Assembly (NCBI GenBank): GCA_963924555.1 | Contig: OZ004581.1 | Span: forward strand, 5,929,338 to 5,993,337 | Reading direction: 5' to 3' | DNA length: 64,000 nt | Source: Crambe crambe | Taxonomy: Eukaryota > Porifera > Demospongiae > Poecilosclerida > Crambeidae | Shown: positions 1 to 11,141 of the stretch, piece by piece | Layout of the letters: the number at the start of each line of letters is the position of its first letter | Position numbering within the stretch: position 1 is the stretch's first letter | Notes under the pieces: generated by a model | Told to the model about the DNA's origin: nothing | Seen by the model: the letters and a program-made list of their open reading frames with translations, nothing else | The model's database searches: none | Program-made: the position numbers and the translations under genes

Positions 1-119
1 CAAATTAGACTCTCTCCTGTTATCCTTACAATCTAATAAATGATACTCTGTGGAAAACTTCTCAAGTCCCCTCTCTACTTCTTAAGTTGTGTGACATTTC
101 ATCATCATCTTGTGTCTGT

Positions 120-385
120 AGGAGGATCCTTCTCCTTCCTCTTCTCTCCCTCCTCTAATATCCATGCCTACTCTTCCTTCAGTCAATCCTGGGGGACTTG
201 CCGATTGAACTTTTTTCCACTGCCTCCACTGTCATCTCAACAGGAGAACTGGTGGTGATAGGTGGAACTGATGGACTATTATCACGCACTCACAAGATAT
301 TCAAGAAATCATTAAAAGGTGAGGATAATCCCTGTAACGAATCAATGAGCAATAATATTATGTCAGCTACTGATGACTCTTAATT
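120..385 (+). pseudogene. Kelch-like fragment, left arm
   Basis: One frame contains STVISTGELVVIGG, which resembles a kelch blade strand (hydrophobic run followed by GG). The mirrored copy is at 11142-11400 on the other strand. No continuous set of kelch blades is visible and the window begins just upstream, so this is at most one partial exon. The following Death-domain exon is in the same orientation and may belong to the same gene. The assignment is tentative. Confidence 0.3.
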
Positions 386-712
386 GATGCCTTCATAACA
401 TATTCCAGGGTAGTGGAGTAGTTTCATAGCACTAACTATGGAGGGAAATGATTAGTTGAGAAAAAAATTTTTTTGTGATTCAACGAGATTAAAGTGTGAA
501 CCACATTATAAATATTTTCTCACACAAAAACCCATGGGTATGCGGCATTATGCTATTAGCCGACACAGCCATGGTTGCTAACTGACTGTACTGTAGGCAT
601 GTCACCAAGTGCATGACAGTATCCTGATTGAAGTTGGAGCTGTTTATTAATTTATATTCTATAGTTTGAGCATTAACCAAAATTAAAATTCTGTTTTTCT
701 ATATCCTCACAG

Positions 713-990
713 TGTCCCCATTCAACCTTGACAGTCAATTCAGCATGCCTGCATTCTCCAAATTACAGTATCCAGGAGTCCAGATCATGATATCACTCAA
801 GGCAGTCCACAATCAACTAACAGCACACATTGGAGTTAGTGTAGCTGCATACCACGAAGACCCTGAAGAATGTGTTAAGAAGGCTATCACTGAGTGGAAT
901 TCTGAAAGGAGCCATCTCCCTCATACTTGGAATTCACTACTATCAGTATTGAAGGACTTAAATTTAGAGGAACTGTGTCAGCAGATTGTG
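713..990 (+). CDS. Death-domain exon, left arm
   Basis: An open exon bounded by a pyrimidine-rich acceptor ending TCCTCACAG and a GTGAGT donor. The second half reads like the end of a Death domain of the type frequent in sponge and cnidarian signalling proteins: a helix with CVKKAITEW, then TWNSLLSVLKDLNLEELCQQI, where the W-x2-LL-x-VL-x-DLNL pattern is characteristic. Death domains mediate homotypic assembly in apoptosis and innate-immune signalling. It is followed downstream by GTPase and COR-like exons in the same orientation. The intron starts with a long G-tract (about 1010-1030). The parent gene looks decayed, but this exon is intact. Confidence 0.62.
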
Positions 991-1118
991 GTGAGTTTAT
1001 TACTTTGGTGGGGGGGGGGGGGGGGGGGGAGGGGAATAAAGTGGGCCATAGCCCCTCTTTTAAAATAATAATTATTATACATCTCTGCTTATTTTTCTCA
1101 GCTAACATGATAAAAATT

Positions 1119-1868
1119 CAATAGAATTAGTTCTCATAAAATTAGCTTATGAAACAAACCACCAACGTTTTGACCAGAATACTCTAGCCTTCATCAGGGT
1201 AATACTAAAAATGCACACATATATTTATGCTTGTTATCTTGACAACGCACATGCATATGCCTATGGATATCCATAATATAGGATGATGACTACTCCAGGC
1301 ATGATCAGCAACTGCAGACTTTTCTTGTTCTCCTTGCAGGCAAGCTTCCTTATGCTCCTTCAATCTAGTTTCCAGCATTCTCACCGTTCCACCAATGTAA
1401 AATTTTCCACAACTACAAGGTACCCTGTAAACAACATTAGAATTTTGGTCAGATGGCAACTTATCCTTAACCTTAGAAAGTTTGGATCTCAAACTAACCC
1501 CTGATCTAAAAACAACCTTAATATCAATTTTTCTGCAAACCCTCCTAATGTCTTCACTAAGGCCTTTAACATATGGAATTATTATTTGTTTTTTTTTCTT
1601 TCTTCCCTATTACTACTATTTTCCCTAGGTTTTGGTGCTATGGGATTTAAAGTTGCAGAGAGAAAGGCTTCTGGGTAATCATTATTAGCAAAAACTTTTT
1701 TAAGATGCATATGTTCCTTAACTAAGTCCTCTTCATGTGTAGTAACCCTCGTGGCTCTATCATATAAGCTTTTAATAACTCCCCTTTTTACATGTATTGG
1801 AGGTTGTATGTGTTGTATGTGTTGGTGGTGTATTTCATAAGTTAATTTTATGAGAACTAATTCTATTG
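1119..1868 (-). mobile_element. Penelope-like element, internally deleted (left arm)
   Basis: Reads on the minus strand. About 1582-1868 encodes the tail of a Penelope reverse transcriptase and about 1300-1492 a GIY-YIG endonuclease with VYRVPCSCGKFYIGGT. Both termini carry the same roughly 48-base sequence in inverted orientation. Compared with the right-arm copy at 9048-10421 it lacks 624 bases covering the end of the endonuclease and 3' region. The flank also holds the AACGTTTTGACC motif near a terminus, as in Penelope pseudo-LTRs. Confidence 0.75.
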
Positions 1869-2329
1869 AATTATTATACATGATTGTGACGTTTCTGTTG
1901 TAGCTCTAGTTTGCTTATTCATCAGGTGATTCCATAGCAACTTTCATTGGATTTTTGGCATAAAAGACACAACTTTGTAGCTAGGCTGGCATTATGTGCA
2001 CTACCTTCTTTGATCCTCAGACTGGGAATACTTAGCTATATTGCTGTGTTCGGGAATGTCAGGTCTTGGCTTCTGGGATGTGTATGTGCCCTCATTCTTG
2101 ACCTTTGCAGTCTCACACACATGTAGGTAGTAAACATATTTTCTGACTTGACATGCTACGAGTTAGTCTGTAGGAAATGGCTCACACACAATGCAACAAT
2201 AATCATCATAGCTATTACATAATTGTTATTATTCAGGTAAACCAATCCATCAGTACCTTGCTGCCTACAATCAAATCCTCGCTACACATGGTTCTCTTGA
2301 TATGTAATTCCCAACATGCTCTTTATCAG

Positions 2330-3009
2330 TCCATCTTGTTTAGGAAAGACAACAGCATGTCGCTGCCTGACAGGAGAAATTGTAGATATTGATTCAGCTG
2401 GAGAAACTGAGCAGATCAGCACAGGGGTAGTTGAAACAGGACACAGTATAGTAGTCGATATCGATATAGTTCATAGTATTTCTCACACCACAGCTGTGGT
2501 GACACCATCAGAGTAGTCTGCAGCCAAAGATCTCACACATGAGGCACGCATACTCCTTCAATTCATTTATCCAGGGGTTGAACTGGATGAAACGAATGAC
2601 CAAGATATGACTGATGAAGATAGTAGTAATTCATCTTTTCAAGAAGAACCTGCTGATATGCATGATCCAGATAATTATGGTTGTTTTCGATCCTTAAAAA
2701 AGAATATCATAAATGCTTTCCGTAGAACATCTCAGATCAGAAGAAGAGTCAATGCCAGCTATATTATTGGTAATCAAGAAATGGTGAATCTTATCAGATA
2801 TGACTGATCCTGGACCAGAAACAATCAATACCAAAACAGAAGAAAGCTTAGCTCTTGAGTCAGCTTGCAAAAGAGAAGATAAGGGCAGGGCTGATCACGA
2901 GTGCTGGAAGCATGTCCATGAGCTCAGGCTGCATGGCCACCTGTGTCTGACATATTCAGGAGAGCTGAATTCTCAAACTTCCTCCCAATTGGTGGTAACA
3001 GCCTCTTGA
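2330..3009 (+). pseudogene. P-loop GTPase region of Death-GTPase-COR gene, left arm
   Basis: After an acceptor ending TTTATCAG the reading is PSCLGKTTACRCLTGEI. If the previous exon ends in GG the motif becomes a canonical Walker A (GPSCLGKTT). STGVVETG and ARILLQFIYPGVELDE follow, as in Roc/Era-like GTPase domains fused to Death domains in sponges. A further stretch around 2607-2807 is coding-like, but at about 2785 the frame must shift to reach SDMTDPGPE. The same frameshift is present in the right arm, so it predates the duplication. The region before 2330 shows no clear 5' exon. Best read as a decayed gene copy, though unusual introns could rescue it. Confidence 0.5.
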
Positions 3010-3224
3010 AAAAAAAATCAATCATCAGTCGTCACTAAATCAACTTTTGAATGTGGAGAATTCACACTGTAGCTATCTTACCTAAGTCCATCAGGTGAGT
3101 CAGTCCACCACACTAGTAGAGTCTACATACACTGGATGTTCCAAGCTCTCTCTGCCATTGCTTGCCTTGCTAATTCTGAGTCTTCCTGATCTCATGGCTT
3201 CTCCACAATCTAAAGCTTTATTGT

Positions 3225-3921
3225 GACCACTCATGAGGATTTAGTGAGTGAAGAACATATCGAAAAATTTGATGCTGAGCTCCAAAAAGAGAATTCGAGC
3301 TACTAATTTCTACAGGGAAGGTCTTGTCCAATTTGCATCAGGTAATCGTCTCATTCTTGCCATTGATAACAAAAGTGGAGGGGCAGAAGAAGTCGATACT
3401 CTGAAAATTTTTCGAACAGCACATGCAGAAACACTACAGGAAGATCAAATTCCTGCAATGTGGCTCGTGCTGAGTCTCTATCTCTGTAAGCAAGAAAGAG
3501 GACTGTCAACATTGAAAATTGCCTTGACTGGGCCCAGAAGCTCAACAAGCTAGCTTTGTGGTTTCTTCACCATCGTGCCAGAACTCTGATGTACTCCCCC
3601 AACCTACCTGAGCTCCAGGACACCATGTACAGATTGTTTCAATCTGATTGTCAACACATTCAGATTTAGTATGGTGGAAAAAGCAGCTTCTGAAAGGTTC
3701 AGAGAGACTCTGGAGAATATTAGAGGAGCTACTGCTGACATCTCAGGTGACTACATATACCACTACTCACTACTCCAACTAGTGAAGTTGCTGGAGCACC
3801 TCAACATCTTAGCTATCATCGAACAGCTGAACCTGATCCATCCCAGGATTCACATGGTAAGAGTTCTAAAGTGGTCCACTTCATGCCGCCTTGTGTTCTC
3901 TAGAATGCTCCAAAGGAGATC
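3225..3921 (+). pseudogene. COR-like segment of Death-GTPase-COR gene, left arm
   Basis: About 3230-3480 reads HIEKFDAE, then FYREGLVQFASG and WLVLSLYLCKQERG, resembling the linker after the GTPase in sponge ROCO-like proteins. About 3671-3870 then reads QLVKLLEHLNILAIIEQ, a winged-helix-like part of a COR domain. The stretches lie in different frames, and the segment runs into the N gap at 3922, so the COR end is missing. The mirrored copy at 6593-7690 shows the continuation. Function would be nucleotide-dependent dimerisation in an intracellular signalling protein; whether it is expressed is unknown. Confidence 0.45.
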
Positions 3922-4121
3922 NNNNNNNNNNNNNNNNNNNNNNNNNNNNNNNNNNNNNNNNNNNNNNNNNNNNNNNNNNNNNNNNNNNNNNNNNNNNNNN
4001 NNNNNNNNNNNNNNNNNNNNNNNNNNNNNNNNNNNNNNNNNNNNNNNNNNNNNNNNNNNNNNNNNNNNNNNNNNNNNNNNNNNNNNNNNNNNNNNNNNNN
4101 NNNNNNNNNNNNNNNNNNNNN
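3922..4121. other. Assembly gap (200 N)
   Basis: Exactly 200 undetermined bases, probably a scaffolding gap of nominal size. It coincides with the point where the left arm stops matching the right arm, so the join across it is uncertain. Confidence 0.98.
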
Positions 4122-4443
4122 TCTGCCCAGATACATGTTCAGATTTCTTTCCCACCTTCAATCAAGAGTCACTGACCTAACTGACTGGCTGGGCTGATGG
4201 TGGACACTCTTGCAGGTATCGAGGTGGTCTCAATAAGTATAACAGATTGTCTAGAGTACCAGCAGACTATACATTGAATTAATAGGTAAAGGGTGTGGCT
4301 AGGGATAAAGAGTACTGTGTTTCAGGGATGCTCCACAAGGGGTGAAGGCCCATCCACAACTGTAGTAGCTCTATTAATTATGCTATAATAATAACTCAAA
4401 ACTCCTCCAGAATGCACTAAATTATGTGATCTCACCCTAGACC
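4122..4443. other. Spacer of the inverted duplication, no gene seen
   Basis: Unique sequence after the gap with no match to the right arm and no convincing coding potential. Bases 4435-4443 are the left copy of the 9-base target duplication of the next element. Confidence 0.5.
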
Positions 4444-4799
4444 TAGTCTCGCGGGTCAGACTCGATTCTTTCCTTTTTCTTGGGGGCGGGGGAAAGAAAG
4501 AGTCTGGCCAAACTGCATTGGACGTTTCGTTTGTGCCGACTCAGCATCATAGGGGTAGCGTGGGCGTTGCGTTTTGACTATGACGTACCATGACGAAAGA
4601 GTAAAGCAGCTGGCCAATAAAAAATTAACCGCTACTGTGACGTATAGTGACGTTTAAAATTTCCCACGTGATATCTGTGCATGTCCGCCACGATTTTTGT
4701 GGCATAGTACAAACGAAACATCCAATACAGTTTGGCCAGACTCTTTCTTTCCCCCGCCCCCAAGAAAAAGGAAAGAATCGAGTCTGGCCCGCGAGACTA
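4444..4799. mobile_element. Mutator-like MITE with 9-bp target duplication
   Basis: A 356-base element whose ends are long, nearly perfect inverted repeats beginning TAGTCTCGCGGG and running about 85 bases. It is flanked by the direct 9-base repeat CCCTAGACC at 4435-4443 and 4800-4808. Long terminal inverted repeats plus a 9-base target duplication are the signature of the Mutator/MULE superfamily. It has no coding capacity, so it would need a transposase in trans. Confidence 0.8.
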
Positions 4800-4808
4800 C
4801 CCTAGACC

Positions 4809-5197
4809 CAAGTTGGCTCCCCCCCCCCCCCAACTAAAAGTTGGCTCCTCCGCCCCTGTATTTAACTTCCTGCTGGTACTCTAGCCACACCATAAATATA
4901 AATGGTCAGTGTGACATGGAATGCATGATCATCAGAAGTGTTCTTCCCAGATACTCACTCTGTCAAGACAACTTACTCCATGGATCACTGGATGATCTAA
5001 CATAAAGGGAGGAGTTTCTTGTTCACAGATGGTTCCTCCAGAACACTTCCCTCTGAATATGCAGTTCGCTGAGATATTCCACGAGCAAGCTGTACTCTTA
5101 AAAACAGCTGATGGAAATAATGCCCACCACCAGACAGGCAGCCCCGCCCTTCGGATACAATGCGCATGCGCAAAAGGGTAACAACACTCGATTATAG
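4809..5197. other. Spacer, no gene recognised
   Basis: Contains a C-tract and a short plus-strand reading around 5031-5165 without recognisable homology. No splice-bounded exon could be argued. Confidence 0.4.
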
Positions 5198-5506
5198 TTA
5201 CAGTTTGGCATCTCTAATAGATTTAGCAAGTTGGTCTAATCCAATATCTTCCAGCACAGAAATCAGAGTCTCCCAGGACACAGGTTGTCTCCCACTCCCA
5301 CTGAACCACTCCTGAAAAATATGGCGGTTGATACTTTGAGCATTCATGTGAAGTTATAAGGCACTAATTATGGGCACCAGTTTCATCTTTAAAAAGTAAT
5401 GTTCCAAATTCAAAGTACTTTATCCCAATCTCTTGAGCCAAGTTCACTTTAGAGTCTTGTAAGGGGAAACACAGGATGTCCATCATGGTTGGAGGTGGGC
5501 AAGACA
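5198..5506 (-). pseudogene. C-terminal Death-domain exon with frameshift and stop
   Basis: Begins after an acceptor (ATTCATTCCACAG) and reads VNLAQEIGIKYFEFGTLLFK, then in another frame INRHIFQEWFSGSGRQPVSW and LISVLEDIGLDQLAKSI before TAA. Together these are the two halves of a typical sponge Death domain (IG-x-KY-x2-FG; W-x2-L-x-VL-x-DIGL). They are separated by a one-base frameshift and an in-frame stop near 5360-5380. It would be the last exon of the minus-strand Death-GTPase-COR gene. The break suggests a pseudogene unless it is sequence error. Confidence 0.6.
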
Positions 5507-5775
5507 CTGTGGAATGAATACAAGAACTATTAATGTCACAAAATGCAATATGATTACAACTAGCTATCACTTCATAGGATAAGCAACTTTAAGAATAGCA
5601 AAGTAGCTGTGCTAGCTATTAGACAAGGTTGAACTTACCTTCAGATTATGAAGTATGTATTGCAGGAGCAGTTGGAGGAGATGCATGGCTGGATAGTGAT
5701 GTAGATGACTGCAGTACTTCTGAATCTGTATGTAAAAATGTAGTGGTACTAGTTATAGCATGAAATGCTACACAC

Positions 5776-6144
5776 CTTCATCATAATTTCCATGGATGGA
5801 ACACTTCTCAGCATTAAAATCTGCTACCAATTTTTCCTGCCGGCCATCCTTCAGCAAGTTGTATAAGCCTCTCCATTTCTCTGAGTAGCATTTGCAGTGG
5901 GGCATTTGGGGAGCATTGGCCAGCCATTCTCCAATCACATCTCGTAAGCAATCAACATCTGACTCTTGCTTTGCTATGAATTTGATGCGATAAGGTGGGA
6001 GCTCGGCTATCTTCTTCCAGTAGGGAGCCAAGTCATCCAGGATTCTGATTTCTCTATGCTCACCAGTTTCAGGTTCAAAGTACTTGATTAGTTGTAAGCT
6101 TTCAGTAGTTGCATCTTCATCCCGAAGTGGATTGCTGCTGACTG
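5776..6144 (-). CDS. Death-like domain exon
   Basis: An open exon between an acceptor (GTATCATAG) and a GTGTGT donor. It encodes about 122 residues containing DDLAPYWKKIAELPPYRIKF, DCLRDVIGEWLANAP and EKWRGLYNLLKDGRQEKLVA. The W-KKIA helix, the CL-x3-IGEWL helix and the WRGLYNLL-x5-QEKL end match the layout of a Death domain. It sits between the COR-like region (6593-7260) and the C-terminal Death exon, so the parent protein would carry two Death-type domains after COR. This exon itself is undamaged. Confidence 0.55.
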
Positions 6145-6592
6145 CTATGATACAAGGTACATAGCTAGCATAGCTATAATTATAACGACTACAGAAGTTG
6201 AAAAAAAATGTCCGCTATATAGCTACATGGGTTGATATCAGTTCAATTTTTGTGGTTACCCCAATCATACAGGGTTGGGGGGATGTCCTGAATATATAAA
6301 ACCCTTCACCGCATGATGTATGTATGTACGTATGTAGCTATGTAGGTGAACACTCATAATTATTGTTGATATGTTAGGTAAGGTCCAGTAATATAATCTT
6401 CATGGGCTATAGGAAAAATTAGAAGTGCACGTAAAGTTGCAGCTTTCAAGAAATCTAAGGCTTAGCTATCAAAAATCTAAAATACATTACGTAACTTGCC
6501 CTCCCAAACCACACTATATGCTGACTCTGCATTTCCACTGGCTGTGGATATTGTATAAATAATCCATGATGTGGGGAGAAGTCTCTCTGCTG
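6145..6592. other. Intronic sequence, no gene seen
   Basis: AT-rich, with a short TATG-type tandem stretch around 6316-6345. No coding evidence. Confidence 0.4.
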
Positions 6593-7260
6593 TTAACCCC
6601 TCCCAGGGTGAGTAGGACATTCAAATGCAAGCTGATACCTGACATAGTCTTGTGTGCCATACCTGACAGTGAAGGCATAGTTCATGCGAGAGGTGACTCT
6701 CTTGATTGCTGATACAATGATTTCTCGAACAGCAACACACACTTCATGAGTCTTGGTACGTAACAGCAGCTGTGATGTGGATCTCATAGCAGTGTGGTCG
6801 AGATAAGAAGGTGATTTTATCACAATCAGTACCATATCGAAACTGGACTCGATTCTCTTCAATGATCAACTTATTGCTGATGAGGTTAGCAATGGTGGCA
6901 GGAAAGAGACCAATGGGTACAAAGCCACACTCATATCTAATCATCAGAGAAGCTGGGAGGAATGAATTGGAATATCCTCTTGAAAAATAAGAAGATCTCC
7001 TTTGGAGCATTCTAGAGAACACAAGGCGGCATGAAGTGGACCACTTTAGAACTCTTACCATGTGAATCCTGGGATGGATCAGGTTCAGCTGTTCGATGAT
7101 AGCTAAGATGTTGAGGTGCTCCAGCAACTTCACTAGTTGGAGTAGTGAGTAGTGGTATATGTAGTCACCTGAGATGTCAGCAGTAGCTCCTCTAATATTC
7201 TCCAGAGTCTCTCTGAACCTTTCAGAAGCTGCTTTTTCCACCATACTAAATCTGAATGTG
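6593..7260 (-). pseudogene. COR-like region of Death-GTPase-COR gene, right copy
   Basis: Reads LVKLLEHLNILAIIEQLN, then LMIRYECGFVPIGLFPATIA, RVQFRYGTD and, in another frame, VCVAVREIIVSAIKRVTSRM and YQLAFECPTHPGR. The FVPIGLFPATIA block, followed by a strand-rich stretch and a Cys-Pro-His end, is typical of COR-like modules in sponge ROCO-type proteins. At least one frameshift near 6765 separates the halves. COR domains provide dimerisation next to a ROC-type GTPase. The upstream GTPase and downstream Death exons share strand and order, supporting a single decayed gene from about 11.4 kb to 5.2 kb. Confidence 0.55.
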
Positions 7261-7361
7261 TTGACAATCAGATTGAAATAATCTGTACATGGTGTCCTGG
7301 AGCTCAGGTAGGTTGGGGGAGTACATCAGAGTTCTGGCACGATGGTGAAGAAACCACAAAG

Positions 7362-7690
7362 CTAGCTTGTTGAGCTTCTGGGCCCAGTCAAGGCAATTTT
7401 CAATGTTGACAGTCCTCTTTCTTGCTTACAGAGATAGAGACTCAGCACGAGCCACGTTGCAGGAATTTGATCTTCCTGTAGTGTTTCTGCATGTGCTGTT
7501 CGAAAAATTTTCAGAGTATCGACTTCTTCTGCCCCTCCACTTTTGTTATCAATGGCAAGAATGAGACGATTACCTGATGCAAATTGGACAAGACCTTCCC
7601 TGTAGAAATTAGTAGCTCGAATTCTCTTTTTGGAGCTCAGCATCAAATTTTTCGATATGTTCTTCACTCACTAAATCCTCATGAGTGGTC
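7362..7690 (-). pseudogene. GTPase-COR linker exon, right copy
   Basis: Mirror of 3225-3553. Reads EHIEKFDAE, then FYREGLVQFASGNRLILAID and WLVLSLYLCKQERG in a slightly shifted frame. Bridges the GTPase and COR-like parts. No independent function is recognised. Confidence 0.45.
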
Positions 7691-8099
7691 ACAATAAAGC
7701 TTTAGATTGTGGAGAAGCCATGAGATCAGGAAGACTCAGAATTAGCAAGGCAAGCAATGGCAGAGAGAGCTTGGAACATCCAGTGTATGTAGACTCTACT
7801 GGTGTGGTGGACTCACCTGATGGACTTAGGTAAGATAGCTACAGTGTGAATTCTCCACATTCAAAAGTTGATTTAGTGACGACTGATGATTGATTTTTTT
7901 TTCAAGAGGCTGTTACCACCAATTGGGAGGAAGTTTGAGAATTCAGCTCTCCTGAATATGTCAGACACAGGTGGCCATGCAGCCTGAGCTCATGGACATG
8001 CTTCCAGCACTCGTGATCAGCCCTGCCCTTTATCTTCTCTTTTGCAAGCTGACTCAAGAGCTAAGCTTTCTTCTGTTTTGGTATTGATTGTTTCTGGTC

Positions 8100-8586
8100 C
8101 AGGATCAGTCATATCTGATAAGATTCACCATTTCTTGATTACCAATAATATAGCTGGCATTGACTCTTCTTCTGATCTGAGATGTTCTACGGAAAGCATT
8201 TATGATATTCTTTTTTAAGGATCGAAAACAACCATAATTATCTGGATCATGCATATCAGCAGGTTCTTCTTGAAAAGATGAATTACTACTATCTTCATCA
8301 GTCATATCTTGGTCATTCGTTTCATCCAGTTCAACCCCTGGATAAATGAATTGAAGGAGTATGCGTGCCTCATGTGTGAGATCTTTGGCTGCAGACTACT
8401 CTGATGGTGTCACCACAGCTGTGGTGTGAGAAATACTATGAACTATATCGATATCGACTACTATACTGTGTCCTGTTTCAACTAGCTACCCCTGTGCTGA
8501 TCTGCTCAGTTTCTCCAGCTGAATCAATATCTACAATTTCTCCTGTCAGGCAGCGACATGCTGTTGTCTTTCCTAAACAAGATGGA
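8100..8586 (-). pseudogene. P-loop GTPase region, right copy, frameshifted
   Basis: Same acceptor and Walker A (PSCLGKTT) as the left arm. A four-base insertion at about 8484-8487 (GGGGTAGCTAGTTG instead of GGGGTAGTTG on the coding strand) creates a stop just after ISTG. The second coding-like stretch (8105-8305) is unchanged. This copy is therefore more damaged than the left one. Confidence 0.55.
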
Positions 8587-9047
8587 CTGATAAAGAGCAT
8601 GTTGGGAATTACATATCAAGAGAACCATGTGTAGCGAGGATTTGATTGTAGGCAGCAAGGTACTGATGGATTGGTTTACCTGAATAATAACAATTACGTA
8701 ATAGCTATGATGATTATTGTTGCATTGTGTGTGAGCCATTTCCTACAGACTAACTCGTAGCATGTCAAGTCAGAAAATAAGTTTACTACCTACATGTGTG
8801 TGAGACTGCAAAGGTCAAGAATGAGGGCACATACACATCCCAGAAGCCAAGACCTGACATTCCCGAACACAGCAATATAGCTAAGTATTCCCAGTCTGAG
8901 GATCAAAGAAGGTAGTGCACATAATGCCAGCCTAGCTACAAAGTTGTGTCTTTTATGCCAAAAATCCAATGAAAGTTGCTATGGAATCACCTGATGAATA
9001 AGCAAACTAGAGCTACAACAGAAACGTCACAATCATGTATAATAATG

Positions 9048-10421
9048 CAATAGAATTAGTTCTCATAAAATTAACTTATGAAACACACCACCAACACATA
9101 CAACACATACAACCTCCAATACATGTAAAAAGGGGAGTTATTAAAAGCTTATATGATAGAGCCACGAGGGTTACTACACATGAAGAGGACTTAGTTAAGG
9201 AACATATGCATCTTAAAAAAGTTTTTGTTAATAATGATTACCCAGAAGCCTTTCTCTCTGCAACTTTAAATCCCGTAGCACCAAAACCTAGGGAAGATAA
9301 TAGTAATAGGGAAGAAAGAAAAAAACAAATAATAATTCCATATGTTAAAGGCCTTAGTGAAGACATTGGAGGGTTTGCAGAAAAATTGATATTAAGATTG
9401 TTTTTAGATCAGGGGTTAGTTTGAGATCCAAACTTTCTAAGGTTAAGGATAAGTTGCCATCTGACCAAAATTCTAATGTTGTTTATAGGGTACCTTGTAG
9501 TTGTGGAAAATTTTACATTGGTGGAACGGTGAGAAGGCTGGAAACTAGATTGAAGGAGCATAAGGAAGCTTGCCTGCAAGGAGAACAAGAAAAGTCTGCA
9601 GTTGCTGATCATGCCTGGAGTAGTCATCATCCTATATTATGGAAGGAAGCTTCAGTTGGAAGGAGCTGCTTCTAAAAGAAGCGCTTCACATTAGTTTAAC
9701 TTCAGAAGAACAGCGTTTTAATAGGGATGTAGGTCTAGAACTTCAAGGTTGCTGGGTTTCTACGCTTAAAGCCTTAAGGGTGGTCAGACATAGTAACCAT
9801 GTGGTCACAAAAGAATGTAATTACTAACCATAAATTTGCATACAGCTATTATCTGAATAGGTGAACAAATTTACATTTTTTATTGATACCTATTCTAGAA
9901 CTTCATTTAGCAAGCCATGTAGTCACCACTAATGTTGCCATAGGAATAAATTAACAAAAGCTCACGTAAATTTGTAATAAGAAATGGCTGACCAAAAATC
10001 AGCCACTGAACTCAAGTATTTGGTGAGAAATAGTTTTTTATACTTTGAGAGTGATGAAGCTTCATATCTTGGGTAAGAATTGTCCTTTCTCCTTCATGTT
10101 TGGTAAGTGTGGTAGTGTTATAGTGTGTCTTAGTCATGTGGAGTTTCAAGTCCTTAGCATTAGTAGCTTTGGAGATTGGCTTCCTTAGCAACCATGTGTG
10201 GGCGGTATGTCTGACCACCCTTAAGGAAATAGCGTTTTATAACTCCGGGTAATGGCACGCTATAACATAATATCCATAGGCATATGCATGTGCGTTGTCA
10301 AGATAACAAGCGTAAATATATGTGTGCATTTTTAGTATCACCCTGATGAAGGCTAGAGTATTCTGGTCGAAACGTTGGTGGTTTGTTTCATAAGCTAATT
10401 TTATGAGAACTAATTCTATTG
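9048..10421 (+). mobile_element. Penelope-like retroelement (right arm)
   Basis: Plus strand. About 9060-9420 encodes a C-terminal Penelope reverse-transcriptase segment (RGVIKSLYDRA; ILRLFLDQGLV). After a one-base frameshift, 9421-9827 encodes a GIY-YIG endonuclease (VYRVPCSCGKFYIGG; RLETRLKEH; VADHAWSSHHPILW). The 3' region contains GTCGAAACGTTGGTGG near the end, as in Penelope pseudo-LTRs. The two ends are inverted copies of about 48 bases (CAATAGAATTAGTTCTC at the left). The catalytic core of the reverse transcriptase is missing, so the copy is 5'-truncated and inactive. Confidence 0.78.
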
Positions 10422-10534
10422 AATTTTTATCATGTTAGCTGAGAAAAATAAGCAGAGATGTATAATAATAATTATTTTAAAAGAGGGGCTATGGCCCACT
10501 TTATTCCCCTCCCCCCCAAAAGTAATAAACTCAC

Positions 10535-10812
10535 CACAATCTGCTGACACAGTTCCTCTAAATTTAAGTCCTTCAATACTGATAGTAGTGAATTCCAAGT
10601 ATGAGGGAGATGGCTCCTTTCAGAATTCCACTCAGTGATAGCCTTCTTAACACATTCTTCAGGGTCTTCGTGGTATGCAGCTACACTAACTCCAATGTGT
10701 GCTGTTAGTTGATTGTGGACTGCCTTGAGTAATATCATGATCTGGACTCCTGGATACTGTAATTTGGAGAATGCAGGCATGCTGAATTGACTGTCAAGGT
10801 TGAATGGGGACA
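10535..10812 (-). CDS. Death-domain exon, right arm
   Basis: Exact structural mirror of 713-990 (278 nt) with the same acceptor and donor. It encodes the same C-terminal Death-domain helices with one visible change (S to L after IMI). In the right-arm gene it lies between the kelch-like fragments and the GTPase region. The intron G-tract is much shorter here. Confidence 0.62.
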
Positions 10813-11141
10813 CTGTGAGGATATAGAAAAACAGAATTTTAATTTTGGTTAATGCTCAAACTATAGAATATAAATTAATAAACAGCTCCAACTTCAATCA
10901 GGATACTGTCATGCACTTGGTGACATGCCTACAGTACAGTCAGTTAGCAACCATGGCTGTGTCGGCTAATAGCATAATGCCGCATACCCATGGGTTTTTG
11001 TGTGAGAAAATATTTATAATGTGGTTCACACTTTAATCTCGTTGAATCACAAAAAAATTTTTTTCTCAACTAATCATTTCCCTCCATAGTTAGTGCTATG
11101 AAACTACTCCACTACCCTGGAATATGTTATGAAGGCATCAA

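Larger units (their letters stand above)
1..3921 (+). repeat. Left arm of large inverted duplication
   Basis: The reverse complement of this stretch recurs at 6994-11524; base 1 pairs with base 11524. Gene exons, introns and a Penelope insertion are all shared, so the whole locus was duplicated. The arms are nearly identical but differ in a G-tract (about 19 G here, about 7 opposite), scattered substitutions, a 4-base insertion in the right GTPase exon and a 624-base deletion inside the left Penelope element. The arm stops exactly at the N gap, so its true inner end is unknown. It could be a genuine palindrome or an assembly product. Confidence 0.93.

Noticed and set aside
887-1124. Open frames with long Pro or Gly runs
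   Set aside because: They come from translating the G-tract in the intron after the Death exon, not from a gene.
3850-4180. Open frames spanning the N gap
   Set aside because: Undetermined bases give artificial continuity.
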